Below are positions 24,431-37,600 of a DNA stretch of 64,000 bases, piece after piece; position 1 is the first letter of the stretch, and each line of letters begins with the position of its first letter. A program made the position numbers and the translations under genes. The notes beneath the pieces are model-generated. The model did not search any database and had not been told where the DNA came from. It saw only the letters and a program-made list of their open reading frames with translations. The stretch lies in NCBI GenBank assembly GCA_013396525.1, contig VWYX01000009.1:1473052-1537051 (forward strand). The letters run 5' to 3'. The DNA comes from Chaetorhynchus papuensis. Lineage: Eukaryota; Chordata; Aves; Passeriformes; Rhipiduridae.

Positions 24431-25974
24431 CTTCTTTATCTCTGAATTTTTCTGAAAGCATGAAAAGAGAGCTCTTGATCCTCCAGCTCAGTAGAAATAT
24501 TAAGATGCTCAGAAAATAATTTCTTGTCAATGTTAGGTAAGATGCAGACATGTTTCTAGGGTCATGCAGACTTGAGGAATTAAAGGAAGTTCATGTTGAT
24601 ATGAGACAGTCAAAAAAGGACACAGATTTTTCTAGCAGACAACAGCCATATCTATTTTTTTCTCTATTTTTCTGTTTCTGAATGATAGTTTATTTCTAAG
24701 TGACCCTCCATGAATTATAAGTGATACCCCTTTCAAGTTATGCAGTAGGTAAAATTTCCTTAAGTTATCATAGTTTAAGAGGTTCTTCACTGTGTTAAGT
24801 TTTTCACACACAGAAGCAATCCTATTTTATATGTGCATAAAATTACACAACACATGAACATTCACAGGGTAGTGCTTAAGTTGGTAGAAGGCTTCCTATG
24901 ACATCTTGACTTGGATATCTGTCTGCAGCTCTAGCATGTGTTTTGCTACAGACAAAACTACTAAATTTAGAAGCCATACTTAAAGTATTTTTCTGGAACA
25001 CTCTATATTTTATAAAACAAAAATAAAGTATGGTTTGGTACTGGACTGATTATCTGAAACATCAGCACTCAGCCTGTTTAGGAAAACAGTGAAGGACTAA
25101 GCTTGTTGTTAGGATTAACTTGAAAATTCATACATACCCACAACTATTTTCCGGAAAAAGCTTCTTGAGACAGAGCAGATAAAAAAACGTATTTTTGAGA
25201 AACAAAGTATTCAAGACACAACCAGCATCCCAGCAGAGCACAGCTATTCCCAATAAAAGTGATCTTTACACAAATTCAGCTCAAGTGCCAGAAGCAATAT
25301 CCACCTTTACTTTACCTCTAACATATTTCTGTATCCCATGATGAAGCCATAATTCCTTTTTGGCATGAACTATAAATCTCTGCTTAATACACCAGGAGAA
25401 AGTTCCGCAAAACCTACTCCCACACCTGACATTTAGGCTACAGTTTAAATGTAAATCTCTTCTCACTTCTCTAGACTGTGCGTAAGCAAGGAATGATTTA
25501 GTCTCCTCTCACATTCATTGCTTTCCTAAGCCTCACACCAGCTACTACGTTATACACAAAATCTTCTTATGCCGTATTCACAATACACCAAACAATAAAC
25601 ACAATTCAAAATGTCTATTCATGCAACAGCTGATCCATACCAGAGACTTATACCTACCTATCTACCTCCCCATAAATGTCTAGGACTTTCCCTAGACTTG
25701 GAGATAATAACTGAAGATTCCCAAGTGCTGTTACAGGTTTTATCTGCTGTCCTGAGTGACTCTGTTACCTAGACACCCACTTTGCAGTTCACAACTCCTG
25801 TCTAAAGCAGTGTTGGAGAAGGGCATGGTTGGTTGTTTTTCCATTCTCTTTTACATCTTTGCAGGCAGCTGCTAATTGCCTAACAGAAATTTGCCTAACA
25901 GAAATTTCCATACAGCTTCCAATGACAGAGAATTATGCAGGAAGAACAAGTAGATGAGAACCTCTATAGATATG
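24431..25974. other. unannotated AT-rich sequence
   Basis: No known repeat is seen apart from a 15-bp tandem duplication at 25876-25907. Confidence 0.5.
25876..25907. repeat. 15-bp perfect tandem duplication
   Basis: The 15-mer ttgcctaacagaaat occurs twice and is followed by two further bases of a third copy. Confidence 0.85.
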
Positions 25975-26081
25975 TAAGAGCAGCCTGACATTCACAAACC
26001 CTGTTCCTCATGGAGAACTTCCAACACCCTGATATCTGCTGGAGGGAAAACACAGCAGGGCGTAAGTAAACCAGGAAGTCC

Positions 26082-26285
26082 TTGGAATGCACTGATGATA
26101 ATTTCCAAGTGATAGAGGAGCCAACTAGGAGAGATGCTATGCTGGACCTTGTTCTCACCAACAAGGAGGGGCTGGTGGGGAATGTGAAGGCCAAATGCAG
26201 CCTTGGCTGCAGTGACCATTTAGCCATGGAGTTCAAGATCCTTAGGGCAGCAAAGAGGGCACACAGCAATCTCACTACTCTCTGA
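26082..26285 (+). pseudogene. CR1 ORF2 endonuclease C-terminal remnant
   Basis: An open stretch of 67 codons covers the end of the apurinic endonuclease-like domain of CR1 ORF2. The motif GCSDHLAMEF places the conserved SDH residues that close the active site in this family, and the preceding LDLVLTN block is also typical. The usual stop-free continuation into the linker is broken at 26283. This is the target-nicking part of the retrotransposition protein, here non-functional. Confidence 0.8.
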
Positions 26286-26797
26286 GCTCAGGAGAGCAGA
26301 TGTTGGCCTCTTCAGGGATCCGCTTGGTAGACTACCATGGGATAATTTCCTGGAGAGAAGAGGGGCCTAAGAAAGCCAATTGATACCCAAGGACCACCTC
26401 CTCCAAGCTCAAGAGTAACGCATCCTGAAAACAGAAAGTCAGGCAAAAACTCTGGGAGGCCTGGATAGATGAACAAGAAGATGCGGACAATCTCAAACAC
26501 AACAAGGAAGGACACAGAGGGTGGAAGCAATAACAAGTAGCCTGGGAGGAGTACAAAGAGATTGTCTGAGCAGCCAGCAATCAGCTTCATTAAATCTGGC
26601 CACAAACATCAAAGGCAACAAGAAAAGATTCTACAGATATATCAAAGACAAAAGGAAGACCAGGGAAAATGTGGGCCTCTCCAGAAGAAAATGGGAGACC
26701 TGGTTATTCAGAATTTGGATAAGGCTGAGGTACTCAAAGACTTTTTTTGCCTCACTCTTCACTGGAGAGTACTCTGGTGTCACGACCCATCAGTAGG

Positions 26798-26802
26798 GAA
26801 GG
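26798..26802. repeat. 5-bp target-site duplication, left copy
   Basis: The pentamer gaagg directly precedes the LTR start tgatgttc. The same pentamer follows the LTR at 27418-27422. A 5-bp duplication fits retroviral integrase action. Confidence 0.65.
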
Positions 26803-26872
26803 TGATGTTCATTATAAAGTCTCATCAGGATGTTCAAAGACACCAGTCCATGTGACAGAGAACTCTTATGCT

Positions 26873-26878
26873 TTTATT
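26873..26878 (-). terminator. polyadenylation signal of LTR B
   Basis: The forward strand reads tttatt, so the reverse strand reads AATAAA. It lies about 70 bp before the 3' end of the reverse-oriented LTR. Confidence 0.55.
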
Positions 26879-27169
26879 ATACAGTCAGCTTAACTCTGGC
26901 AAGTAGTCCACGATTTAGTCTCAAAAGTGTTGGTTAACAAGCCCTTGACTTTTACAACACACTTCCACAAGCTCCCAATTCTTGCAACAAACTCCCATAT
27001 AGAGTAAGGGGTAGAATATGATAGCTGCACTTTGCCCAGACAAAGAGAGAAAGGGAAGAAAGAAGATCACCATCCTTAGTTCCATGTTGATCCTGCCCCA
27101 CAGATAGTCTGAATCTGGGATAGCATGACAAAGAGAGGAAAAACGGTGCAGGCAGGACCAATCAACTTC

Positions 27170-27178
27170 CTTTTATAG
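27170..27178 (-). promoter_or_regulatory. TATA box of LTR B
   Basis: The reverse strand reads ctataaaag, a near-ideal TATA box about 240 bp into the LTR. It points transcription leftward, antisense to the host CR1. Confidence 0.55.
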
Positions 27179-27417
27179 CTAGCCTGGTGCACACCTCTTA
27201 TGCAAACTAGATTTTTTGTGCCAGTTCATTTGCCCATGCGTATCCAGACCTCTAGGAGGTGAGTCAGAGTGTGCATCTCTAGGTGGAAAGGGAAGTTGGC
27301 TGCCCCACCTCCACAGGATCTCTCTTCCCATCACAACTTTTCTTTCACAACAGTCTGAATGTTTGAGACAAAACTTGCTTGTGCCTGGTCCTCCACATCC
27401 AGCCACACCGAGCTGTA

Positions 27418-27422
27418 GAAGG
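27418..27422. repeat. 5-bp target-site duplication, right copy
   Basis: The pentamer gaagg matches the left copy at 26798-26802 and marks the right border of the nested LTR. Confidence 0.65.
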
Positions 27423-27946
27423 TAAAGGTGGGACTGGGAGAATGAAGAGAGAAGATTTGATTCAAGAGCTGATCTAAGAGGTCTGAAGGTGCACAAGTCC
27501 ATGGGACTCGATAAGAAGCATTCATGGATCCTGACAGAATGGCCAGAGGAAGCAGCTAAGCCACTATCCATCATATTTGTGAAGTAGTGACAGTCTGGTG
27601 AGGCCACCAAAGACTGAAAAGGGAGAAACATAAAGTCCCATTTTTAAAAAGGGAACAAAAAGACTCAGGTAACTACAGGCCAGCCAGGCTCACTTCCGTG
27701 CCCAGCAAGATCAAGGTACAGATCCTCCTGGAAATTATGCTAAGGCATATGGAAAACAAGGAGTAACAGACAACATGGCTTCACTGAGGGCAAAATGTGC
27801 CTGACAAATTCGGTGGTTTTCTATGACAGGGTTAGAGGGCTGGAGGATAAGGGAAGAGTGATTGACCTTTGCAAAGCATTTGACACTGTTCCACACAACA
27901 TCCTTGTCTCTAAAACAGAGAGACATGGATTTGAGAGATCGACCAC

Positions 27947-28429
27947 TTGGTGAATAAGGAATTGGCTGGATGGTCAAACTCAAAGAGCTCAATGTCCAAG
28001 TGGAGACCAGTGCTGAGTGGTGTCCCCAGGGCTTGGCACCGGGACCAGCACTGTTCAACAGAGACATGGATCAAGGGCACCCTCAGCAAGTTTGCTGACA
28101 ACACCAGGCTGTGTGGGGCAGTCAACACACTGGAGGGAAGGGATGCCATCCAGAGGGACCTGGACAGGCTGGAAAAGTGGGGTTGTGTGAATGTCATGAA
28201 GTTCAACAAGGCCAGGTGCAAAGTCCTGTACCTGGGTCAGGGCAACTCCAAACACAAATACAGTCTGGGAGGAGAATGGACTGAAAGCAGCCCTGAGGAG
28301 AAGGACTTGGGGGTATTGGTGGATCAAAAGAAATGTAACCAGCAGGATGAGGGAGGTGATTCTCCCTCTCTACTCCTCTTTCATGAGACTCCACTTGGAC
28401 AACTGACCCCCAGCATAAGAAGGGCGTGA
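27947..28429 (+). pseudogene. CR1 ORF2 reverse-transcriptase C-terminal remnant
   Basis: An open stretch of 160 codons spans the thumb side of the CR1 reverse transcriptase. At about residue 47 it reads LSKFADNTRLCGAV, so the second catalytic aspartate of the FADD box is asparagine. It continues with RDLDRLEKW, KFNKARCKVLYLG and EEKDLGVLVD, all standard CR1 blocks. An upstream deletion removes part of the palm around 28045-28075. The frame survives by chance; there is no promoter or intact start context. Confidence 0.8.
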
Positions 28430-28872
28430 ACATGTTGGAGTGAGCCCACAGGAGCCCACAAAGATGATCAGAGGGCTGGAGCACCTCTCCAATGAAGACA
28501 GGCTGAGACAGTTGGGGTTGTTCAACCTGGGCAAGAGAAGGCTCTGGGAAGATCTTACAGTAGCATTTCAGAATCCAAAGGGGGCCTACAAAAGAGCTGG
28601 AGAGGGGCTTTTTACAATGGCATGTAGTGTCAGGACAAGGTGGAATGGCATTAAACTGACAGAGGATAGGTTTTAGATTAGATATTATGAAGAAACTATT
28701 CACTATGAGGTTGGTAAGACACTGGAACAGAGTGCTGAGAGAAGTTGTGAATACCCCATCCTTGAAAGTGCTCAAAGCCAGGTTGGATGGTGCTTTGAGA
28801 CCACGGCAGGGCTTTGGAATTAGATGGTTTTCAAGGTCCCTTCCAATCCAAGCCTATGATTCTGAGATTCTA

Positions 28873-31620
28873 ATATACAACCAGACTAGCCTTGTTTGTG
28901 AATTCTGAAAACATTCCTATTCATGTTTTTTCATCTGTTGTCATGTAAAAAACTTATATTAAGAATAGGGGCATTTTATAAATCATAACACTAGTTTTAT
29001 TTTCATTCTTATCTATCACCTGAGTTTTAATCTGGAAGGAATAACAAATTTTTTCAGGATCTATTAACTAAAATAAAGCACATTTAAGGTATGAATGTCT
29101 TGCCTAAATGGCAAGAAAATGCAAACACTGGATAAGCTATACACGAAATTATTTTGTTTCTATTTCTTGTAGTATACACATCATCATCATCAGATGCAAG
29201 GAAATATAAGTTGGAACAGAGACTATCTCTAGCTTGAGAGCTCTCAAGGGTCTACATAGCCCTTTAAATCACAATGACTGAAAACATTAGAGGAGCAGGT
29301 CCATGCACTTTGTTGTTTCAATAATTCTACAGGGTAAAAATCCTGTTCACTAAATGAAGACCACCTTACAAAGAGTAAGTATTAAGTTTTGGAGCATCCT
29401 GGGTAAAACTTATGTGATTCTTTCAAACGGTATTCTCAGTACTTCTGAAATCAGCATAATTCCTTGCTCTGTGTCCTATAACAAAATGGGCAGATTTCAG
29501 GTGAAAAAATGTTGCTGTTAATACAAAGAAATTATCTTCTCACTGTACAGCAGAATTTGAGCTAGAAAGAAAGCCTTTGTTTCACCTCTAATTGTAAAAA
29601 AATTTATTCAGAAAGCAGATGAAGTATTCTCTCATTCTTCAAAAGGATGTTAGGACCTAAAGCAATCATGCTGCAAGTGCGCAATCAGTGCCTCGGCATC
29701 TTAAGGTAGGTAAGAATCACAGGAAGAAGCCAAGGGCAAGTCCTGAGAAACATCCTTAGAAAATGTTGATCTCTCTATCCGGTATTCCCCAAGGTTCTGA
29801 CAGTGCATTCTGTTTAAAGCAAAATGAGAAAATAAGATGGCAGAGTTCTCCATCTATTTTAGATATCCAGCTGTGAAACTGGTGTGGGATGGGGGTTCAT
29901 GCGAACAAGCTGAATGTGAAGCAGATGATGTAAGAGCACGGGATGGATGTTTGGAGGGTGTGCCAGGGCAGCAGCAGCAGCAATACTGCCCCAACAGCTC
30001 ACACCTCAGCCTCCGAGCTGCACTGGGCCCGGTGCCCCACAGAGTCACAGCAACTGGAGCTAAATCAGTATCCTGTAACATGTTGCACTACGAGTGCAGC
30101 ACTTCCAGAGCTGACTCGTGGGTCATTCATCTGTCTCTCTGCCAGAGGTGGTTAGAGGAGGACAGGGAGATCTGGCATCTGTAACTAACCTGCTCAGGGC
30201 TGCATGCCTTTATGCACTGCAACCAAAGGAGTTTATCTGAAACTCTAACAACGGCTCAAATTGCGGGCTCCAGACAGTGGCAAGAGCCACACAAGCTCTC
30301 ACAAATACATATAAAGAAATTCAGCATTTACATTTCATTATCTTAGAAGGTTTCTGCAAAACAATGCCTCCATGTGAACAAAACAGATTCAAACACATTA
30401 TTTAAGAAAGGTCTGAGAGGATGATCAAAGAATATTCTAATATCAGATAGCTAGAAAACACTCTAGTTAGGTAGAATAGATTAGTTATAATCTAAAAATG
30501 CTGAAAATTAGCAGGACTTGGGATGGGATGAAATGCATAAAGAAGGCCAAAATGGAAAAAAACCCAAACCTAAAATGACAGACATGTGCCTTTTTCTCTC
30601 CTTTATGTACTTAAATATAGTTAATCAATTACCGTTATACTCACTTTGGTGTTTATGCAACATAACATGGCCTTAATGCAACTGTGACTCTCAAACCTTT
30701 ACATCATCGTGTTTAATAGCTCAAGAACTGAATACAAATTTTCTCACTCAGGAAAATATTTTGAAGGTAATTTGGATTTCCTAGTTTCATTACACACATG
30801 CAGCAGGCAATAGTGCGAGTTAGAAATTCCTTGACAGCTTTTCATTGCAAGGAGGGCCTCAGCGATGTCTACTGGTATTTTCTATCAAATGTTAATTTTT
30901 CAATGGTATCTAGAGAGAAATGAAGAACTATTCACACCCTCATACGAGCATATGTGCATATTCTGTCTTTTCCCAACACTAATACACCCAGCCTATGAAT
31001 GAAAAAGAACATCATAAACTGCCATTTTTGGCTCAAGGAGAGGATATTTTTGAGACAAAGTCCCTGCTCATTATCCATAACTAAACCCACATTCCATAAG
31101 ATGCATTACTGAACACTGTCATTTAATATTTGAGATGCTCCAGCATAGGCTCAAAACAAGGAATTTACATGGCCACACCAAAATCTGCACTGTTGCAGTT
31201 CTTTGCCAACTCTGCCTACATACAGGTGTCTGCTGCTGCAGAGCTGGAGTTTCTGGTATAACATACAATCCAGCTAACATAGCTACATTATTCTTTTATT
31301 ATGTAGTACATCAACAATGCTATACTAACTTTCAAAAGTCCTAAATGCACTCCTTCACTCTGGAGACATAAAAAAAATATTATCTTGAAAGAGAGTGTTT
31401 CTGTATTTGGTAAGCTGCAACAAAGCGTCAAAATACACTTAAGCACAGGCAAATTAAAACTTAAAGACTGCTTCAATGCACCTCTGTAATAACTACTTCT
31501 TTGCCTTCTCCAGCCACCCAAATCTTTGTCTTACCAGGCACAAACAGGCAACATATGCTGCACTTAACCTCATTCTGTGTCTCCTACCTGCACAGCTAAA
31601 TACAGAGGGCTTGGTTAGAG
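28873..31620. other. unannotated sequence with a GC-elevated patch
   Basis: No repeat family is recognised. A GC-richer patch at about 29870-30170 contains (GCA)5 at 29968-29982 and is open in two forward frames and one reverse frame for 70-115 codons. None of these looks like a known protein. No CpG clustering supports a promoter there. Confidence 0.4.
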
Positions 31621-31641
31621 CTGCTGCTGCTGCTGCTGCTG
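31621..31641. repeat. (CTG)7 trinucleotide repeat
   Basis: Seven perfect CTG units. The repeat sits in chance frames on both strands, giving alanine runs, with no other sign of a gene. Confidence 0.9.
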
Positions 31642-34600
31642 CCTCTGCATTCATGAGAAGGATCAAGGTGGATGAGATCACAGCCTTTCTCAGAAGCAAG
31701 AGCTGCCTTTCACACCCTCCTCAGCAGCATCAGAAGCAGGAAGTCCGGTTTCTGAGCTCTAAGCTGGCCATTTGTTCCAGATACTTGTTTTGATACAGCT
31801 TTTTTGTTGTTCAGTCTTCATTCTTTGGCCAGATTCACATTTACATTGCTGAGAAGCCTGTAATCAGTCCAGAAAGGTCAAAGTGGAAAGGAAGAGAGAA
31901 TAGAACAAATATATGGCTGCAGCCCACCAAGGGAGTGAGACCCTACTGAGGGCACTGTGTGCTGCTTGTGGAGGAAAGAAAGACAAAAGAAGGCAATGGT
32001 ATTTCCACCCTTCCTCTGCCACTCAATGCTGTTTTAATCAGCTGCCCACTCATGCAGGTATTAATGCTATTCACATTCAGTAAGTAAATGTCCAGCAGAC
32101 AAAAGTGAGTAAGCACAAGGTTACTCATGTGAGCAATGCCTATGGCCCCAGCAGTTTCCATTAAGATATTCAGGCTTTTATGATATTAATGTGACTATTT
32201 GTCAGATTAAACCTAAACTGAGATTGGTTTGAAATTTGATGCAGCAGTGCCTCAGCATGTATCCACCAGATTTAGAGAAAAATTAAAACAGCAAGGGTCA
32301 GTTAAAAAACTGCCAACACCTTTGCATTCCCAAATAAGTATATTTTAAGTACCTCTTTCATTACAAGAAATGCTTAAAATGTACACAGATTCACAGCATC
32401 TTGGCAAAGCCTTAAAAGATATTTTCTCTTTACCAAAAACCCCTTAATTCTTATAACAGTAGTTTGTTTTGTTAGTATAATGTAACCCCATAGCAGAAGG
32501 AAAATTTTGCCAAGGCAAACATACTCATGATCACCTTATTAATAAACCTGAAAGGAACATTCTGCCAAAGATCAAGATGCAGACCAGCACAAGGCTACTC
32601 CAGCTGCACAGATAATTACAGGCTGTGCAAAACTTGCACATGGTAGCTGTCAGAGGACTTACACCAGCAGGAATGCGCATGGGCAGACATTTCTGTTAGG
32701 GCTTACTCGGGCATTCTCTCTACAGAGTAAGTTCTTAATGCAACACTTTAGATAACAAAAGAAGACTGCTACTTCTTATCCTATTAAATCCTTTCCCCAA
32801 ACTCCTATTATCGTTACACTATTCTTTTATGCTCCATTGATACTTTTTCAATTCCAAAACACTTCAGAAGATTAACACAAACTCTGCCCAAGGAAAAATC
32901 ACATATGCCCAAAACATTTCAGGAAAAGCCCAAAAATAAATACTTTCAAAAGATGGCAAAAATCAAAAAGGAAGAGCACAATTTTCAAAACAAATGACTT
33001 GCTGATTTACAACTCCATAGAGATTAATACAAGTTTTGCAAAAAAATATGGGGATGTTCTGGCCACAGAAAAGTCTTTGAAAACCACTGGGATAAAAAAT
33101 TTATCCACCAGTGGTAAACTGGCTGTTTTCTTTCTGGGATCAGACCAAAGGCATCACACTATCTGCAGCACTGGTTAAGTACTGATACACACTCTGCCTT
33201 CATGTCCTTTTGCAGCACTAAGCTACATAAAGTTTGCAAGCTGTGCCATGTGTTCACTGCAGTACCTGAGCACGGCTTAGGTCACTCGATCTGTGTTCAT
33301 CTCATCATCAGGCAGCACTTCACACACTCTTAACAACAAATTGGTCCAACCTGCTCCAAGAGCCATCTGGAGGGATTTTTGTAAATTGCATGCCTGTTCA
33401 TGCGGCAGCACATCAAGGAATAAACAAGTCTTCTTTTTTTGCTGGATTTCCTTCAAATAATTTGAAGTGCACTTACTCATGTCATAAATAATAATGCCAA
33501 AACAATCTACCTACCTAAAAACAGTCTGTGAACACTTAAAGCAACCAATCTTTCTAACTATATTCATTAATTTTTTCATGGATCTATCAGAGATTTTGCT
33601 CTTCTGGGACAGAAGGCAGGATTTCCATTAAGTCATTATTTGTTTAGAGGTTCTGTAAAATTACATTTTATAACTGTAACCTTTTATAGTCTTCAACACA
33701 GACCATATACACTACAGCTGTAGTTTACTAATATTGATTGTTGCATGCAAGGGGGAGGACTGAAATCAGGATGGTCTCTATAGCTTCATCATTAGAGATC
33801 TAGGAAGAGGGGAAAAAAAGTGCAACAGGGATTTTAAAAACTCCCTAGCACCAAATATGGGACAGAATTAAGAACTACCATAGCACCTTGGAAAACATAC
33901 TCCATTCTGGTTTTCTCTATATAGGAACAGCAAATCTAAAAAAAAAAAAATTCACGCCTTTGTGCCCATTTTCCTAGTCAAATTGTCTAAAGTAATTCCG
34001 TTCATGGCCTACTCGGGGGGGAAAATCCATTAATTTGTTTAAGGTTCCTTGTGTTAGTGAAGAGAACTAGTTTTTAATGGAGAGATTCCCTGGTGACTGC
34101 TTCCCTTCTTTTTCATAGATGAACAATCCCTGTGCCCAAACAATACGCAAGCAATTGCAAGTCTTGTGTGTAGGAAAATGGTATTAGGAGAGTATTTAAG
34201 TACTGTTAACTCCTAGGGGCATTTGGCAGCCAGACAATGAAAAAGAGAGCGATCAAATTAGTCCTCCACAGAAGAATGTCCCACAGGAGATAGAAATGCT
34301 GATATCCCCCTTCTAGTTAACAGGGAAGCATGCTGGAGTTCCGTTCATCAAAACCAGGAACCTCTGGGCAGCACACAAGTTGTCCTCCAGTAACAGCAGT
34401 GGAAAGAAGAAACTTTAGCTTCATAAAGATACCGCAGAAACATGATCCTTTTTCAGTTTTGTAGCAATTCAAAGGCAGAGTTACCTTTCTGAAAGTTAAG
34501 TTCCATGCTGTGCAGGATCTTCTTGAATGGTGATGTTGCTTCATCTGTCATCCAAAAAGGCCAACATGCCCTTCTGCAAGAGTACTCTCATGACTGTCAT

Positions 34601-37600
34601 TTACAGGACCATATTCTTCCTTCCTCTGCTGTTTGGGACCTGTGCTACATCAGCCACTGTCTTTCTTTGCCCTCTCTCAGGACCTTTCCTTCTTGTAGTT
34701 GCCTGCAATTTGTTCACTACGTAAAAATCTGACACTTTCTGGACTTTCCCTAAAGTCCTTTTCAGGAAACAAAAAATCTGTTATGTTCGGTTTACAGGAA
34801 GCAGATACTGATTTGAAGCTATTTTCAGCAGTAAAGTATATTTCTTTTTATACTTTCAGGATCTTGCATTGAAAAGATATCTCTGAGACGGCTCTGCATT
34901 CTAAATCAATCAAAACCAAACACATGCTGGTCTGATCAGGTACTTCACAGGAAATCCATAAAGGCAACTGACTCCTACTTATGTATCATCACGATCACAG
35001 CACACTGTTGTGTCATTAGCAGCATAAATTTCAAGAAGCATAAGTTCACAAGTACCATCAGCAGCTCTATTCCAGTGGCTACCAAGAGAGTCCTAGAGAT
35101 GCTTTTGATAATAAATCTTTCCAGAAACCTCAGGTTTCTAGTTATTTTGTAGAAAGTCTTGAGAGCTGTTTCTAGGAGGTTACTCAATTTCTGGTCACAG
35201 AGGGAATATCACTGCCTTGAAAAATCATTAACAGCTGCAGTCAGAACTTACTTTCTTTCTTGAACCAATGCTATTTCAGACACTCAAACCCCTCCATATT
35301 TTCTGCTGCACTTCTCCAGTTCACACTCTAATGCATTATAACATCTGCTTTGGAAATGTGTGAAGATAACCCATATAAAGCACTCTTAGGAGAAAATTTT
35401 AAAGGAAGACTATTTTAAAAATAGTCAAGATGAGGAATAATGAGTAAGTTGTTGCTCTAAGTTCATCTCCAGCTCAGAGGCTCCCTGGCTTCAAAGTCAC
35501 ACATCTTACCTGAAAGACTTGGGGAGGGACATTTATAACTGCCTTCCAGCTCCTGTTAAGCACACACTCATGGGTATTGGGGGTTTTTCCTGTTTGGTAC
35601 AGAGGTTGATTCAGCCTCTCCTTGATACAACCACACTTGCAGGAACAGATAGCAGTCTCTATGCTTCCCAGTTGTGGGATAAATTTGGTCAGTAAGTGTA
35701 GGGATGCTCTGCAAGAGAACAGATAGTATGTTGTGAAATAGAAGGGTAGAAACAAATAGGTCTTATTGTAGTTTGGTAATACAGTGTGCACCAAAAAGAG
35801 TGGGGATGCTGTTGGGAATACTGGGTGGGGACTGGCATGAGAAGACTGGGACAGTAAAGTTCTGTGCCTGATAGATAAATATTTGTTTTGTTCTCAAGTC
35901 ACAGATTCTCGAATTTTGCCATACACAAAGTCAATGAAGACTCAGTTTTCCCTATGATTATGTATTAAACTTCAGCTGCATTTTGCATTAAAATTCGATG
36001 GTGAATGAGTCATTTCAAAGGAAGGACACAGACAGAAGACAATGTCTTTGATAAGCTAGTCAACAGAGTGGCCCAAGAGTCAAGTTATAGAAAATGTGAA
36101 ATTTCAGACAATGCTGCAAAACTTCCTTCCTTGTTTTTTAATTTCAAAATTACAAGAAAGTAGGATTCTACTTGCCCTTTCATTCAAAATTTACACATTT
36201 TGATGAGAAAGGTGAAAGAAACCCAATATAGGTACCTCATTGCTGTATAAATGCATAAGGCACATAACATAACCTTTCGCATTCCAGCATTACCCCACTG
36301 AAAATACAATTATTTAAAAAGTAAGTCTTTGGTTGTTTTGATCACCTTTTTTCAGAGGAAAATATGTAAACTGAAAAAATAGAACAGATAATAATGTGCC
36401 TGTGAGATTTACAAATTGCAGCATTACAGCAATTGTAATATGCAAGTTGGACATGATCACTTGTTCTGACCAGGAATTCCATACACATAAGGACTCTCAC
36501 AACATCTTTCTCTGCAAGAAGTCTATTCTTGGGCATACACATGAAGCATGGATCAATGAGCCTTCTCTATTTTATAATAAACTGTCAAAACACTTGAAAA
36601 TATTGTCTGTCAGAAACAAGGGAAAAACATAATACAAGGACAAAGGCATATTTTCTTCTTCTACCCAGTATACTACATTAAATCTTGCAGAGCTGGAGTT
36701 CGTTTCCCCATAGCAGATCTCATGGTACTGTGTTTTGCCTTGGTAGCTGGAAATGTACTGATAACACACCAGCAGTTTGGCTACTTAACCTCCTAAGATG
36801 GTAAAATGGCAAAAGCATACTTAGGATTCACAGATGGATCTTTGTGTTTGCAGTGGAAAACCTGCTTGGCAAAATTTAGCCCCTTTATTTTCCAAGTCAC
36901 TGCAGTAATCTTCACTAAGTACTAAATTCCAAAAACATCCCCAACCGGACTGTGAAGGTGAGATACTTCATACAATGTTTCTATGGTCACAGCATGATGA
37001 CAAAATCCACTGTGAATTATAATTATCCTTATATTACAATTAAGGAGTAATCATAAAAATGTACTATCTGCACTAATATGAGGTTTTTTAAGGAGAATGA
37101 ATAGGCTTGTCTCCATGTGCTTCAATCAGAGATGAGTATTCTTCTGAATAATTTTAATTTTAAAGTTCAGTTTTATGATTGCATGTAGAACAGTTGTATT
37201 TGTCAAAATTATGCTCTATGGCTGATATTATCATAGAACTTTAAAGGGCTACATTATTTTACAGGGCTCAAGTACCAGGCTTTTTTAAGGTTCCCAGTAA
37301 AGCTATTTATAAAAACAAGTCTAGTTCAAAACTATAGGTTCAGAAAAGAAAAACATTTAATGCCATTCAAAAACTGGATTACACATAAATCTTTATTGGA
37401 AGAAAAGCACTCAACCAGGTAACTTATCAGCAAAGGGAGAAGAGTTGTCAATACTGTTGGTGGTGCAATGGAAAGTTTCCACTTCTATTGAAAGGGAAGT
37501 TAACAAAGCAGTTTTTTGGCTGCAGTGGAGAGTTAACATACAATATTAACATTATTTAATTGTTACTATTGTATAAAATAGTAGAATTACAATAATATTA

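Larger units (their letters stand above)
26803..27417 (-). mobile_element. solo LTR nested antisense in CR1, family B
   Basis: A 615-bp block interrupts CR1 sequence between two gaagg pentamers. The CR1 text resumes at 27423 with a block that normally continues the CR1 linker (gggactgggagaatgaag). Read on the reverse strand, the block has a TATA box ctataaaag (27170-27178) and, 300 bp later, AATAAA (26873-26878). That is the promoter and polyadenylation order of an LTR. The forward-strand left end is TG as expected; the right end is TA instead of CA, one substitution from canonical. No internal retroviral sequence is present, so it is a solo LTR. I do not recall the family name. It is younger than the CR1 it split. 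Confidence 0.75.
25975..28872 (+). mobile_element. long CR1 LINE, endonuclease to 3' tail, split by an LTR
   Basis: Sense CR1 copy that begins inside the endonuclease domain. It continues through the linker and the reverse transcriptase to a 3' end at 28858-28872, where the tail reads gattctgagattcta. Leaving out the inserted LTR at 26803-27417, about 2.3 kb of CR1 remains. It contains the endonuclease serine-aspartate-histidine triad (codons 26211-26219), the linker block reading KGNKKRFYRYIKDKRK (26610-26660), and the reverse-transcriptase catalytic box (28091-28102). That box reads FADN where active CR1 has FADD. Stops and frameshifts throughout make the element dead. It is the most complete CR1 in the window and matches a subfamily common in neoavian genomes. 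Confidence 0.92.

Noticed and set aside
27179..27631. 150-codon reverse frame
   Set aside because: It spans the border of the nested LTR and the antisense of CR1, so it is a chance frame across two unrelated elements.
31476..31793. 105-codon frame with an alanine run encoded by CTG repeats
   Set aside because: The repeat gives alanine in one forward frame and in a reverse frame alike; outside it the frame shows no known protein sequence.
35408..35426. 9-bp inverted repeat with 1-base spacer
   Set aside because: Arms this short in AT-rich sequence are expected about once per window.
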